64,000 bases of DNA from Vulcanococcus sp. Clear-D1 (GTDB taxonomy: Bacteria > Cyanobacteriota > Cyanobacteriia > PCC-6307 > Cyanobiaceae): the NCBI RefSeq assembly GCF_014654725.1, contig NZ_JACVZV010000024.1:186001-250000 (forward strand). Direction: 5' to 3'. A model generated the notes under the pieces. That model was not told the DNA's origin, did not search any database, and saw nothing but the letters and a program-made list of their open reading frames with translations. A program made the position numbers and the translations under genes. The first letter of the stretch is position 1. Every line of letters starts with the position of its first letter. Below are positions 43,459-52,359 of the stretch, piece by piece.

Positions 43459-43671
43459 ATGGCTCCGCACGTGAGTGTGGAAAACCAATTCCCGGCTGAT
43501 TTATTCGATTCGATGGTGGGATTCATCGAACAGCACCCCCAGTGGGATCAGTACCGGCTGATGCAATCAGCCCTGGCGGGCTTCCTCTTTCAACAGGGCT
43601 GTCAGGACAAGCCGGTGGTGCGCCACTACCTCGATGGCCTGTTCCGCAAACCCGAGATCGCCGCGCACTGA
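43459..43671 (+). CDS. DUF2811 family protein
   Basis: The start at 43459 gives 70 residues with VSVENQFPADLFDSMVGFIE, HPQWDQYRLMQSALAGFLFQ and YLDGLF, the DUF2811 pattern of small cyanobacterial proteins of unknown role. Confidence 0.85.
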   Translation: MAPHVSVENQFPADLFDSMVGFIEQHPQWDQYRLMQSALAGFLFQQGCQDKPVVRHYLDGLFRKPEIAAH

Positions 43672-43784
43672 GACCGCTCGGAAGCCAGTACTGGCCATGC
43701 TCCCCAGCGATTCCGATCTGCTGACGCAGCCCGCAGAAGAGCCGAACGCAAGGCCATCATCCAGCCATATTGCAGTTGGGTGAG

Positions 43785-44885
43785 ATGGCGGCTTCTGGTG
43801 GTGAGTTCAACGGCAACAGCCTCAGTGAGCTGGGCGGCCGCACGTTGATCCAACTGCGGGAGCTGGCTAAACGCATCGGCCTCGGCGGCTACAGCCGCTT
43901 GAACAAAGAGGGCCTGATTGAGGCGATGAGCGAATCGGAGGCCTCAAGAACTGCGGTGATCACGGCTCCCGAAAAGCTGGAGTCAACCGCTACTTCTTCT
44001 CCTTCTGCAGCCTCGCCAGAGCTGCCCAGCCACATCACCTTCCTGCCTCGTGATCCCCAGTGGGGCTATGTGTTCTGGGAGATCAGCAGCAGGGATCAGG
44101 AGCGCGCCAACGCCGCGGGTGCCACGCAACTGGCGCTGCGGGTAGCGGATGTGACCGGCTTGCCTTTGGGCGCCGCCCACCCCCACACCCTGCAGGAGCT
44201 GGTGGTGAGCAGCGGCGCTACGGAATGGCACCTGCCGATGCCCGTGAGCGACCGCGATTACCGCGTGGAACTCGGTTACCGCACCCAGAGCGGCGGTTGG
44301 TTCTCCTTGGCCACCTCCTCGGCGGCGCGGATGCCGGCGCTGGAGCCTGCGGCCGTGGTGGCCGATGCTTTTGTGCCCTTCTCGCTTGAGGCACCCGTGA
44401 TGGCCGCCGCTCAGCCGGTGGTGAGTGGTGGGGTGGAGCACGAGCGGATCTATCAACTGGCCACCGCAGGCACCCTGCGCAGCCGCCGCGTGGGATCAGA
44501 AGTGCTGCATGAGTGGGACCAGGATTCCGCGCGCAGCGGCGCCCTCAACGATTCCGGCGCCGGCCTCTGGGCCAGCGGCCGCAGTGAATCAGGCAGCGGC
44601 ATCGTGCGGCCCCGCTCCTTCTGGCTGGTGGCTGATGCGGAGCTGATCGTTTACGGCGCCACTGAACCCAGCGCACGCCTCTCGATCGGTGATCAAGAGA
44701 TTCCGCTGGAGGCCGATGGCACGTTCCGGGTGCATGTGCCCTTCCGCGATGGCGAGCAGCTATACCCGATCCGTGCGGTGGCGGCCGATGGTGAGCAGGA
44801 GCGCTCGATTCGCCTGGAATTCGAGCGCCGCACTCCTGCAGCACGGGTGAACTGCAAAGAAGATGCCGTGCTCGAGTGGTTCTGA
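43785..44885 (+). CDS. DUF4912-domain protein
   Basis: The 366-residue protein has a Rho-N/SAP-like helix pair at the start (LIQLRELAKRIGLGGYSRLN) and a DUF4912 domain near 85-190 (LPRDPQWGYVFWEIS, WHLPMPVSDRDYRVELGY). A beta-rich end follows (IVYGATEPSARLSIGDQEIP). Family members may bind sugars or RNA; function is unknown. An upstream TTG at 43770 is a less likely start. Confidence 0.82.
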   Translation: MAASGGEFNGNSLSELGGRTLIQLRELAKRIGLGGYSRLNKEGLIEAMSESEASRTAVITAPEKLESTATSSPSAASPELPSHITFLPRDPQWGYVFWEISSRDQERANAAGATQLALRVADVTGLPLGAAHPHTLQELVVSSGATEWHLPMPVSDRDYRVELGYRTQSGGWFSLATSSAARMPALEPAAVVADAFVPFSLEAPVMAAAQPVVSGGVEHERIYQLATAGTLRSRRVGSEVLHEWDQDSARSGALNDSGAGLWASGRSESGSGIVRPRSFWLVADAELIVYGATEPSARLSIGDQEIPLEADGTFRVHVPFRDGEQLYPIRAVAADGEQERSIRLEFERRTPAARVNCKEDAVLEWF

Positions 44886-44906
44886 TCCCTCAAACCTGAT
44901 CCATCC

Positions 44907-45560
44907 ATGAAGCGCACGGGCGTGGCTCGAGGCCCTCTGCTCCTAGTCGCCGCCATGGCGCTGTGCGCTGCTCCGCTGGCCACTGCCAACGCCCAGGAGG
45001 CTCCGGCGGCAGTCGAGAGCACCGAGAGCAAAGAACCAGCCCCCACCTCAGGCACAGGCGCTGGCGCCGCTGCGCCCACCACAACGGCCCCAGCCGTTGA
45101 TGCCACGGGACTGAGCGAGAAAGAAAAAGCGCAGCTGCAGAAGATCAACGCGCTCAAGGCACCACGCTGGCAGGCCTTTGGAGCCTGCCGTTACGACTGG
45201 GCTGGCTGGAAATTGATGGCAGACGGCGTACGCACCACCAGCGTGAAATGCGGCCCGGAAACCGCCACCACACCCGATGGATCCGCTGCCACGGCCAGCG
45301 TGGCTGTGCATTGCGACACGCTCAAGCTCAGTGTCAAAACTGGTGAGCAGGCCTGGAGTGGCTGGCGTCTTCCTTATGCCGCCTCGGAATCCAAAGAGCG
45401 CGGCGGAGAAGACCTGATGGTGGCGAGCCTGTGCGCCAACGCCAAGCCGATCCCCAAACCACAACCAGCGCCGCCGCCAGCCGTGACCCCTAATCCCACT
45501 CCGGCAAGCAAAAAACCAACAGCAACCTCACCGCAAAAGCCATCAGCCACCAAACCCTGA
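44907..45560 (+). CDS. Exported hypothetical protein, 217 residues
   Basis: A signal peptide (GPLLLVAAMALCAAPLATANA, cut after ANA near residue 28) is followed by an Ala/Thr/Pro linker. The folded part has four cysteines (WQAFGACRYDWAGWK, VKCGPET, VHCDTLKL, LCANA). The tail is a Pro/Lys repeat. It lies 21 nt after the DUF4912 gene and may form an operon with it. Confidence 0.7.
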   Translation: MKRTGVARGPLLLVAAMALCAAPLATANAQEAPAAVESTESKEPAPTSGTGAGAAAPTTTAPAVDATGLSEKEKAQLQKINALKAPRWQAFGACRYDWAGWKLMADGVRTTSVKCGPETATTPDGSAATASVAVHCDTLKLSVKTGEQAWSGWRLPYAASESKERGGEDLMVASLCANAKPIPKPQPAPPPAVTPNPTPASKKPTATSPQKPSATKP

Positions 45561-45974
45561 TCGCTGCGGAGGCCAGCAAACCCAGAACCAAGATTTATTT
45601 GGAATTGCTTTAGGTTTGTCATCTCCGCCCAGCGCTGTGGCCAAAACGCTCTCCCTGCTCAGTGCCTCAGCGTTGATGGGTTTTCTGATGCTGAAAGTCG
45701 CCCTAGCTAACGCCGGTTAAGCGGGCGCGATCCAGAGGCGGCGAGCCCTGCAGAGCTGCGCCGATAGCGAGGCACTGCGCTCAGTGGGCGAAACCACTTC
45801 TGCGGTCTCGGCAGACACAAGCGTCCTCCTCCAAAGGCAGGTTTGAGTGAGCTACAGCCCGCGCAGCTGACCTACTACTTGGCAGTGGGAACAACGAAGG
45901 TGGCATCTCAGAAGCCGGTGGCCGCCACCCGGGCTGTTCACTGCTGAGGAGAACCCGGTTCGTAGCAATGCTGT
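45561..45974. other. Intergenic region with an orphan signal-peptide ORF
   Basis: From the GTG at 45637 to 45720 a 27-residue frame reads as a complete signal peptide (LSASALMGFLMLKVALANAG) with no mature part. It may be a relic or a membrane microprotein. Nothing else is supported in this stretch. Confidence 0.4.
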
Positions 45975-46175
45975 TCAGCTTCTGGCTTGAACCCACTCCC
46001 GCAGCAGTTGCTGCGGATCTACGCCCTCGAGCAGTTCATCAGGAACAACCGCCACCCGGCGCAGATCAGGAACTTGCCTGCGCACCTGGTCAATGGCGTG
46101 GTCGGGGTCCATCGCCCGCACCGGCTGAATGCTGCAGCGCTCCTGATCGCAGAAGAACACGGAAAACGCTGTCAC
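45975..46175 (-). CDS. Small hypothetical protein, 66 residues
   Basis: A GTG at 46175 gives VTAFSVFFCDQERCSIQPVR and an acidic end with VAVVPDELLEGVDPQQLLRE. The frame is open to 46304 through repeat copy B, which adds an MSEQCS start. No family recognised. Confidence 0.45.
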   Translation of the reverse strand: MTAFSVFFCDQERCSIQPVRAMDPDHAIDQVRRQVPDLRRVAVVPDELLEGVDPQQLLREWVQARS

Positions 46176-46202
46176 TGCTGGGCTCCGACCGATGAATGGG
46201 GT

Positions 46203-46315
46203 GGGCTGCGGTGTGAGGAGTGCAGCCCGGGCGCCGACGAGAAGACAAACCAAGGGGTGATGACCACCCCTGGCTGGCTCGTGTAGCGAGCACTGCTCAC
46301 TCATGGCTCAGGTGA
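46203..46315. repeat. Repeated hairpin element, copy B
   Basis: Same design as copy A at 39415: stem GGGCTGC/GCAGCCC around the identical 12-nt loop. A second hairpin AGGGGTG/CACCCCT follows, and the shared end is GCTCACTCATGGCTCAGGTG. It lies beside the 3' end of the primase gene, near the possible left border of the integrated element. Confidence 0.75.
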
Positions 46316-46375
46316 CTGGCGCAGTGCAAGGGCAGGATCAGATCGATCCGCTGAATCCTGAAGGCTTCGCTGAAG

Positions 46376-48055
46376 TCACTCAGGCAGCCGGGGATCGGGA
46401 TCCAGCGCATTGGCCAAGGCCTCGAACTCGGCCTCCGGCTGACTGTGCAACAGCCGGATGATGTCCGCGCCGGGCGCGATGGCCTGAGCGAGCAGAGCGC
46501 CCGTGGCACCGGAGATCTGTGGCACCAGCCGCAGCAGTGCCTCTGGCAGCTGTTCCGGTGGCACCGTCATGGCCGTGTTCTGCACCCAGTCGAACGCCGC
46601 ACGGCAGGCCCCATCCCGCACGGGCAGTGAGGTGAGCATGAACAGGCACTGGGGGGCATGGATCGCCAACTGCACCACACGTCGCTCCAGGCGCTGGCGC
46701 GCTGTCGGGAGCGCTTGCTCTGCCAGCGTGGATGGCGGGATCGCTGCGGCGATCGACTCCTGGTGGCTGTTAACGCCTTGCAGGGCAACTGTCAGCCGCT
46801 GCTCAGCCGAGCGGCGCAACACCCCATCAGCAAGTTGCTCGATCAGGGCCTGACCGGCCTGCTCCACGGCCTGGAGCGTCTCCAGTGATCGGGAAGCACT
46901 GTCTGCGGCCAGGGGAGCGAGGATGCGATCCAGGCGCCATTCCAGCCAGTGCCGGGCAGAAGCAATCAGGCCCTCAAGGGCGGTGGCTCCCTGGCTTCTG
47001 ATGAGTCCATCGGCGTCCTCTCCCTCCGGCAGCTGGACGACCGAGGCACTCAGACCTCCTGAGGTCAGCTGTGTTTGCAGCTGCTCGACCAAGCGCTCCG
47101 TGGCGGCCTGGCCGGCGCTGTCTCCATCAAGACCAATCAAAAGGTGCTTCATCCCCTGGCGCCTGAGGAGCTGCAGCTGCAACTCCGAGACGCTCGTGCC
47201 CAGGCAGGCCACCGCTTGGGTGAACCCGGCCTGGTGGAGCTGGATTACATCCAGCGGACCTTCCACCAACAGCGCGGTGCCTTGCTTGCAGATCGCCTCT
47301 GCGGCTTGATCCAGCCCGAAGACCACTCCATTGCGCTGAAAGAGCAGATCTCCTGTGCTGTTGCGGTATTTGGGCTCTTGGTTGCCAGTGGCGCGGCCGC
47401 AGAATCCCACGGTCTGGCCGGAGGCGTCGTTGAGGGGGATCGTCAGCCGACCGCCAGCGATGCCCAGCTGCCATTTGCGCGCGGTCTCATGGCTGATGCC
47501 ACGGGCCCGGAGGTAATCCGCTCCCTCACTTCCCTGCTCCAGCTGATGCAACAGGGCTTGGTGGAATTGCTGGCGCTGTTCGGTGCGCTGAGCCATCAGT
47601 TGCCGGCGCTCGCGCCACTCCTGCTCAAAGCGCTCCTGCGCCTCTGGATCACCCTCCGCCACGCTCACGCCGGTGCGGCGCGCCAGTTCGAGCACGGCTT
47701 CTTGAAAGCTCAGGCCCTGCCTGTCCTGCAGCCAGCCGATGGCATCGGTGCCTTTGCCGCAGACAAAGCAATGCACCCGGTTGCGGGTGGGGCTGACCAA
47801 CAACGAGGGCCGGCGATCGTCGTGCCAGGGGCAGCGAGCCAAAAACTCCCGGCCGCTGCGCTTGAGCTCAGTGGGCCCAAAGAGATCCGTGATCTGGGCC
47901 CGCTCCCGCACGCTCTCCAGCACCGCCGGTGTGAGCAACCCAGACGGGCGCACGGTGGGGTGCCCACTGGGTGCACGCCGGACTGCTCCTGCAACCACCC
48001 GATGGTGGGCGGCTTTGCCGCTAGCGCTGTCGATGGTGTTGGAGAGCATGGGCAT
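46376..48055 (-). CDS. DnaG-like primase of the integrated element
   Basis: The start at 48055 shares one base with the helicase stop (TGATG), giving 559 residues. A CHC2 zinc domain near 70-100 (CPWHDDRRPSLLV...CFVCGKG) precedes a Toprim domain (LLVEGPLDVIQLHQAG near 264 and LLIGLDGDSAG near 308). The C-terminal 200 residues are helical. It is third in an initiator-helicase-primase operon. Divergence from typical cyanobacterial DnaG and the setting suggest it serves the element. Confidence 0.85.
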   Translation of the reverse strand: MPMLSNTIDSASGKAAHHRVVAGAVRRAPSGHPTVRPSGLLTPAVLESVRERAQITDLFGPTELKRSGREFLARCPWHDDRRPSLLVSPTRNRVHCFVCGKGTDAIGWLQDRQGLSFQEAVLELARRTGVSVAEGDPEAQERFEQEWRERRQLMAQRTEQRQQFHQALLHQLEQGSEGADYLRARGISHETARKWQLGIAGGRLTIPLNDASGQTVGFCGRATGNQEPKYRNSTGDLLFQRNGVVFGLDQAAEAICKQGTALLVEGPLDVIQLHQAGFTQAVACLGTSVSELQLQLLRRQGMKHLLIGLDGDSAGQAATERLVEQLQTQLTSGGLSASVVQLPEGEDADGLIRSQGATALEGLIASARHWLEWRLDRILAPLAADSASRSLETLQAVEQAGQALIEQLADGVLRRSAEQRLTVALQGVNSHQESIAAAIPPSTLAEQALPTARQRLERRVVQLAIHAPQCLFMLTSLPVRDGACRAAFDWVQNTAMTVPPEQLPEALLRLVPQISGATGALLAQAIAPGADIIRLLHSQPEAEFEALANALDPDPRLPE

Positions 48056-49755
48056 CAGAGGCACTCCACGCCGGGGTACAGATCACTGCCAATGAACAGC
48101 TTGCGGGCCTCATCGCCCTCCAGGTAGCAGTGGCTCCGGTCCATCCGGATGGTGGTCTTGCTCAGGTCAGATCCACCGGCCATCTGGCCGTAGCGATATT
48201 TGCCGTGGTGCACCTCAAGCAGACCCGGCTGAGCCGGTGTGAATTCATCGAGCTTGGGCCGATCGATCAGCCACACCGCTGAGGCATAACGCTCCAGTTC
48301 TGAGGTCCCCGCCAGGTGGGAGACATCGGGGCCCGTGGGGTTGCCGTAAGCGCCGCGGTTCAGCTGCGCCACCACGAACATGTCGAGTTCACAGCGGCCA
48401 GCGATCGCTTTGATGGCCGTTGCCCTGGCGGCCAGTTCGGCGGTGGTGTTGCTCCCAAAACCGGGGGTGGGACCCATGGCGTGGAAGTGATCCAAGAACA
48501 CCGCCGAGAGATTGGGGTTGGCGCTCTTGCAGTCCTCCACCAGCGCTGCCAGCTCCTCCACCGTGGCCGCGAATTTGCTCTGGTACAGCACCTCACCCAT
48601 GCGCTCGCCATTGGGGGCGATGCCATCGGAGAACTGCGCTGCAAGCTGCTGGAGCTGCTCCAGGTCACGGCCCTCGATCACATCACCGCGGCCCTCCAGT
48701 TCGTTGGCTGAGTAGCGGGATGAGAAGACGCCACTGGCCTTGCGGCAGTAATTGGCCAGCAGGCGAGCACCGATGGCGCGGCGGCTCAATTCGCAGGAGA
48801 GCACGAGCACCGAGGCACCGTTAAAGGCCAGGCCCATCGCCGCTGCAATGCCCACGGTGGTCTTGCCCACACCCGATCGCGCGGCCAACACCCAGGTGCT
48901 GTCGCCGGTCCCTGGGATCACACCACCGCGCATGTCGACGTCCAGCGAGGGGATGCCGGTGGAGATCGGTTTGGGGCGCCTATCGGCGGGTAAAGAAGCC
49001 AGAGCGAGGCATTCGCGGCCGGCATCGCTCGGCCTGCACACCTGGAAGCTCTGGCGGTAGCGACCCGCAGTGATCGAGGTGGCGTCGTTCAACAGCTCAC
49101 GGCAGCTCTCCAGTTCGCCATCGATCAGGGTGTCGACCTGCTCCCGCGCCAGGAGCTTGCGCAGCCCTGGATAGAACAGCCCCCTGGCCTTGGCGCTCTG
49201 GAACAACCGGCAGGCGATGGTGAAGTCCAGCTCGGGGTGGATGAGGCCGTCATCACCCCAGGCGATCACCTCAGACAGCGCCTCCTCCATCTGCAGCAAG
49301 GAGCCGCGGAAACGGCCGTCCAGGGCGCGTTGACGTACGTCTTCTCGGATGGCGTTGGCATTGAGCACATCAATGTCGCGGCGCCCGCGGAAGAGCTCAT
49401 CGATCTCCAACGCCAGCGCGCGCAGGCCCGGCTGACTCCAGATCGAGCCCGGCACCACCTCGTCAAAGCGCAGACCGATGGCCCGGCGGAACTGCCCCCA
49501 GCGCTCGCGTTGGTCGTCGGTACCCACCAACACAGCCGCCAGGAGATTCTTCTCGTGCTCCACCAGCGAATGGTTCGCCGGCAGGGTGGGCTTCTCCGCT
49601 GGGATCAGGCCGGCTGCTGTTTCCAGGAAGACCCCCTCATCGATCATCCGCTGGAGCAGCGCCGGATCAAAACCACCAGGGATGGTGGTTTTGAGCTCCT
49701 CGTTGCCGGGGTCGTTGTTACCGGCGCCGGGGTTGGTGTTTGGGTTGGTGGACAT
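48055..49755 (-). CDS. DnaB-like replicative helicase of the integrated element
   Basis: The 566-residue protein has a DnaB N-domain (HEKNLLAAVLVG near 68), Walker A (GVGKTTVGIAA near 297), Walker B (LSAVFLDHFHAMG near 425) and a motif H4-like FVVAQLNRGAYGNP near 465, followed by SELERYASAVWLIDRP. The N-terminal 50 residues are Asn/Gly rich. It overlaps the primase gene and follows the initiator-like gene by 36 nt. Confidence 0.88.
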   Translation of the reverse strand: MSTNPNTNPGAGNNDPGNEELKTTIPGGFDPALLQRMIDEGVFLETAAGLIPAEKPTLPANHSLVEHEKNLLAAVLVGTDDQRERWGQFRRAIGLRFDEVVPGSIWSQPGLRALALEIDELFRGRRDIDVLNANAIREDVRQRALDGRFRGSLLQMEEALSEVIAWGDDGLIHPELDFTIACRLFQSAKARGLFYPGLRKLLAREQVDTLIDGELESCRELLNDATSITAGRYRQSFQVCRPSDAGRECLALASLPADRRPKPISTGIPSLDVDMRGGVIPGTGDSTWVLAARSGVGKTTVGIAAAMGLAFNGASVLVLSCELSRRAIGARLLANYCRKASGVFSSRYSANELEGRGDVIEGRDLEQLQQLAAQFSDGIAPNGERMGEVLYQSKFAATVEELAALVEDCKSANPNLSAVFLDHFHAMGPTPGFGSNTTAELAARATAIKAIAGRCELDMFVVAQLNRGAYGNPTGPDVSHLAGTSELERYASAVWLIDRPKLDEFTPAQPGLLEVHHGKYRYGQMAGGSDLSKTTIRMDRSHCYLEGDEARKLFIGSDLYPGVECL

Positions 49756-49791
49756 GGCGGTGATCAGCGATGGGACGTGTGGGCCCTGGAT

Positions 49792-50850
49792 TCAGCGCTT
49801 GGTCTCCTGGCCGAACTGTTCAGCGGCTTTGCCGGGTATGCCGAAACCGGCTGCTTCCAGGATTTCCGCCAGACGTTGCAGTTCGCTCGCCGGGAGCTTG
49901 GTGGCCTCCATGCCACGCCCCTTCCACTCATGGCCATCCCAGAGAAGAAGCTTGCAGGCATGGCGATGGTCGGGGTGGTAGCCCGAGATGGCAGCCGGGC
50001 GGTTGTGGCCCACTCCTGGAGTGTTCCCACCGATGCCGCTGTAGGGCCGTCCGGTGTATTGAGCCGCATCAGCAACGCCCCAACAGAAGACATGCCAAAG
50101 CTCCTCACCCAGTCCTGCTGCCTTGCGATCGGCGGTGAACAACGCCGTGGCGCAATCCACACCGCTACGGCCCTGGGGGTAGGTCACGCGCCAGAACTCA
50201 GGCATGCGCTGTAGTGCCTGGATCAGCACCGACCAGAAGGCCTCAGCGCCTCCGGCGTGGCGGATCGCCTTCTGCAGCCGGCCCGCGAGAGCGTTACCCG
50301 TGGGCTTGTAGGCGGGCCAGGTCTCGGGCTTGTGCTGGTTGTAGGTGGCGGCGAACTGGGCGATCAATGGGCTCTGCACCGGCGCACGCTTGGGCTCAGC
50401 TGAGGGTTCCGACACCACCTGAGTCATCCCTCGGGGCTGGACAACGGCGCTGGCTTGCTCCACCGACCTGCTTGGGATTTCCTCGACAGGGCTGTCATCC
50501 ACGGCCTCGAGATCAGCACCCTCATGGCCTGGATCCAGATGCTCCTCGGGCTCATGCAGGCGGATACAGAGCCCTGTGGTGCTGCTCGTGTAGCTCAACC
50601 AGCCGATGGCTTCCAGATCCTGGAGATCGGCTCGGATTTCACGCGGATGCAGATGCCAGGCTTCGGCAAGTTGGCGGCAGCCCACCTGAACATTGGTTCC
50701 TCCTCGAGCACGGCATTGCAGATGCCCAAAGAGCGTGGCCACCCGCAAAGCACGGCTGGGTCGATGCGATCCCTTGCGTTCACGGTCGAGCTTCTGGAGG
50801 GCCCGGAAGGTGAGTTCAACGGCTTCTGTGCTGACGGCGTAAAAGCGCAT
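49792..50850 (-). CDS. Putative replication initiator with winged helix
   Basis: The 352-residue protein has an N-terminal winged-helix region (LRVATLFGHLQCRARGG, CRQLAEAWHLHPREIRADLQ, DLEAIGWLSYT) and a central region (AFWSVLIQALQRMPEFWRVT) like DnaD-type or phage replication proteins. It is first in the operon with a DnaB-like helicase and a primase. A 23-bp iteron array and an AT-rich stretch lie just upstream, as expected for an initiator that binds its own promoter-origin. A plain transcription regulator is the alternative. Confidence 0.72.
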   Translation of the reverse strand: MRFYAVSTEAVELTFRALQKLDRERKGSHRPSRALRVATLFGHLQCRARGGTNVQVGCRQLAEAWHLHPREIRADLQDLEAIGWLSYTSSTTGLCIRLHEPEEHLDPGHEGADLEAVDDSPVEEIPSRSVEQASAVVQPRGMTQVVSEPSAEPKRAPVQSPLIAQFAATYNQHKPETWPAYKPTGNALAGRLQKAIRHAGGAEAFWSVLIQALQRMPEFWRVTYPQGRSGVDCATALFTADRKAAGLGEELWHVFCWGVADAAQYTGRPYSGIGGNTPGVGHNRPAAISGYHPDHRHACKLLLWDGHEWKGRGMEATKLPASELQRLAEILEAAGFGIPGKAAEQFGQETKR

Positions 50851-51307
50851 TGGTGATGCAGCGACAACTGCGCTTGGTGGTCACCAGAGGCTACGAGCGG
50901 TGCCCTAGAACCCAGTGCTGGCCTTGATTTCTTGGATCTGCTCCATGCACACAACCAGGCAGCCGGCTCTCTTCCTGCTCTCATCCACCCAAGGAGCGGC
51001 TGTTTGGTCTGTTCTTTTGGTTTTCTTCTCTAAGACTTTTAGAGAGATATAGATGGTGGTCCAATCTGATCCACCCCCTGTGACCAATCTGGCTACAGCA
51101 ACCGGTCCAATCTGGATACAGCGATCAGATCGTTCTGGCTACAGCCCAGGCGGCTTGGCCGGGAAGCGTGTGATCAGATTGATCCAGCCGCTATGCACCT
51201 GAGGCCAAGTTGCACCCACCCCAGACGCCACCGCCATAGCCCACATCGCACACGCGGCGCAAGGGTGAAACCACGGGGAATGCTCCCGGCAGTTGCGGCT
51301 ATGTCCC
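50851..51307. other. Candidate replication origin region
   Basis: The divergent gap between the initiator-like gene and the sigma gene has an AT-rich run (51010-51055, with CTAAGACTTTTAGAGAGATA) next to the iteron array at 51061. No gene is supported. Confidence 0.6.
51061..51145. repeat. Four direct repeats with exact 23-bp period (iterons)
   Basis: Units start at 51061, 51084, 51107 and 51130. Units 2 and 3 are CCAATCTGGCTACAGC and CCAATCTGGATACAGC; unit 1 keeps CCAATCTG and unit 4 keeps TCTGGCTACAGC. Two-turn spacing on one face of the helix fits initiator or regulator binding. Confidence 0.8.
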
Positions 51308-52240
51308 ATGCCTCCCCGTCATGCCCCGATGGCCCCCACCGTCAACAGCTGGCTGAACACCAGCGGTGCCCATCGCCCCCTGTGCGAGCGCACGGTGATG
51401 GAGCTCTCCCGCCGCATTCAGCGCTGGCAGAAGCACCCAGACGGCCCGGCTCATGCCCCCAAGCCCGTGCGTCGCAGTGCCCTGCGGGCGCGCGAGCAAC
51501 TCGTGCGCCACAACCTCGGCCTGGTGGCTCACACCTGGAGCCGCCATCGCTGCAGCCTGCCCGCTCATGACGACACCACTGCCGATGCGCTGCAGGAAGC
51601 AGCGCTGAACCTGGTGCGGGCAGCAGAAAAGTTCGATCCCACCAAGGGTTACCGCTTCTCCACCTATGCCAGCTTCTGGGTGCGGCGCGGCTTCTCGGAG
51701 TTCGAGCGCTACGCCAAGCGAGTGATCCGCTTCCCCGCCGAGAAGGCGGCGGTGGTGATCAAGGCATTGCGCCTCAGCCAGGAGCATCTGGCGAACAGCG
51801 GCGATGAACCATCCCTGGAGTGGCTGGCGGGGCAGCTCACCTACAAGGGCAAAGCCGTAACGGTGGACCAGCTGGCCACCTTGCTGCAGCAATGGGAGGC
51901 CACCCGCACCGGCTCCATCGATGCGGGTGATGACAACAGCGAGGAGCACAGCGGCAGCACGCGGCTGGATCAGGCCTCCCTGCGCCAGGCCGCAGAGCAG
52001 GAGCTGGCAGATGCCAGCGATCCGCAGCAATCAGTCCTGCCCGAACTCATGGCCTGTCTGGATGAACAGGAGCATCGGATCATCCGCAACTGCTACCTAC
52101 GCCGACCACCGCTGAGCGCCTTCCAACTGCGCAAAGCGATGGGCGGCATGGAGAGCGAGCAGCTCGAGCAGTTGGAGCAGCAAGCCCTCGAGAAGCTGCG
52201 CCAGGCGGCGGAGAAGCAAAGACACGAGTTCAACGCCTGA
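51308..52240 (+). CDS. Sigma-70-family factor
   Basis: From the ATG at 51308 (51329 is an alternative) the 310-residue protein has region 2 (VRHNLGLVAHTW, DALQEAALNLVRAAEKFDP, GYRFSTYASFWVRRGFSEFE). Region 3/4-like helices follow (PSLEWLAGQLTYKGKAVTV; LPELMACLDEQEHRIIRN). The end is a weak region 4. A group-2-like cyanobacterial sigma would be more conserved. It is divergent from the replication operon, so it may read the element's own promoters. Confidence 0.8.
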   Translation: MPPRHAPMAPTVNSWLNTSGAHRPLCERTVMELSRRIQRWQKHPDGPAHAPKPVRRSALRAREQLVRHNLGLVAHTWSRHRCSLPAHDDTTADALQEAALNLVRAAEKFDPTKGYRFSTYASFWVRRGFSEFERYAKRVIRFPAEKAAVVIKALRLSQEHLANSGDEPSLEWLAGQLTYKGKAVTVDQLATLLQQWEATRTGSIDAGDDNSEEHSGSTRLDQASLRQAAEQELADASDPQQSVLPELMACLDEQEHRIIRNCYLRRPPLSAFQLRKAMGGMESEQLEQLEQQALEKLRQAAEKQRHEFNA

Positions 52241-52268
52241 ATCATCACGGTGGAAAAGACCAGAGCAC

Positions 52269-52300
52269 AACGCCCAGGGGCAAGTCCCCTCTGGGCGTTT
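52269..52300 (+). terminator. Terminator after the sigma gene
   Basis: AACGCCCAGGGG pairs with CCCCTCTGGGCGTT around CAAGT with one bulge. Confidence 0.8.
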
Positions 52301-52359
52301 GTGGTCTGTGGCGCAGTTCTCTGGCTTGTTGCTACAGCGGGGGGATCGACCTGGGGGTC

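Noticed and set aside
45561..46202. Left attachment site of the element
   Set aside because: I looked for a copy of the tRNA-Lys 3' end here and did not find one by eye; a computed search is needed.
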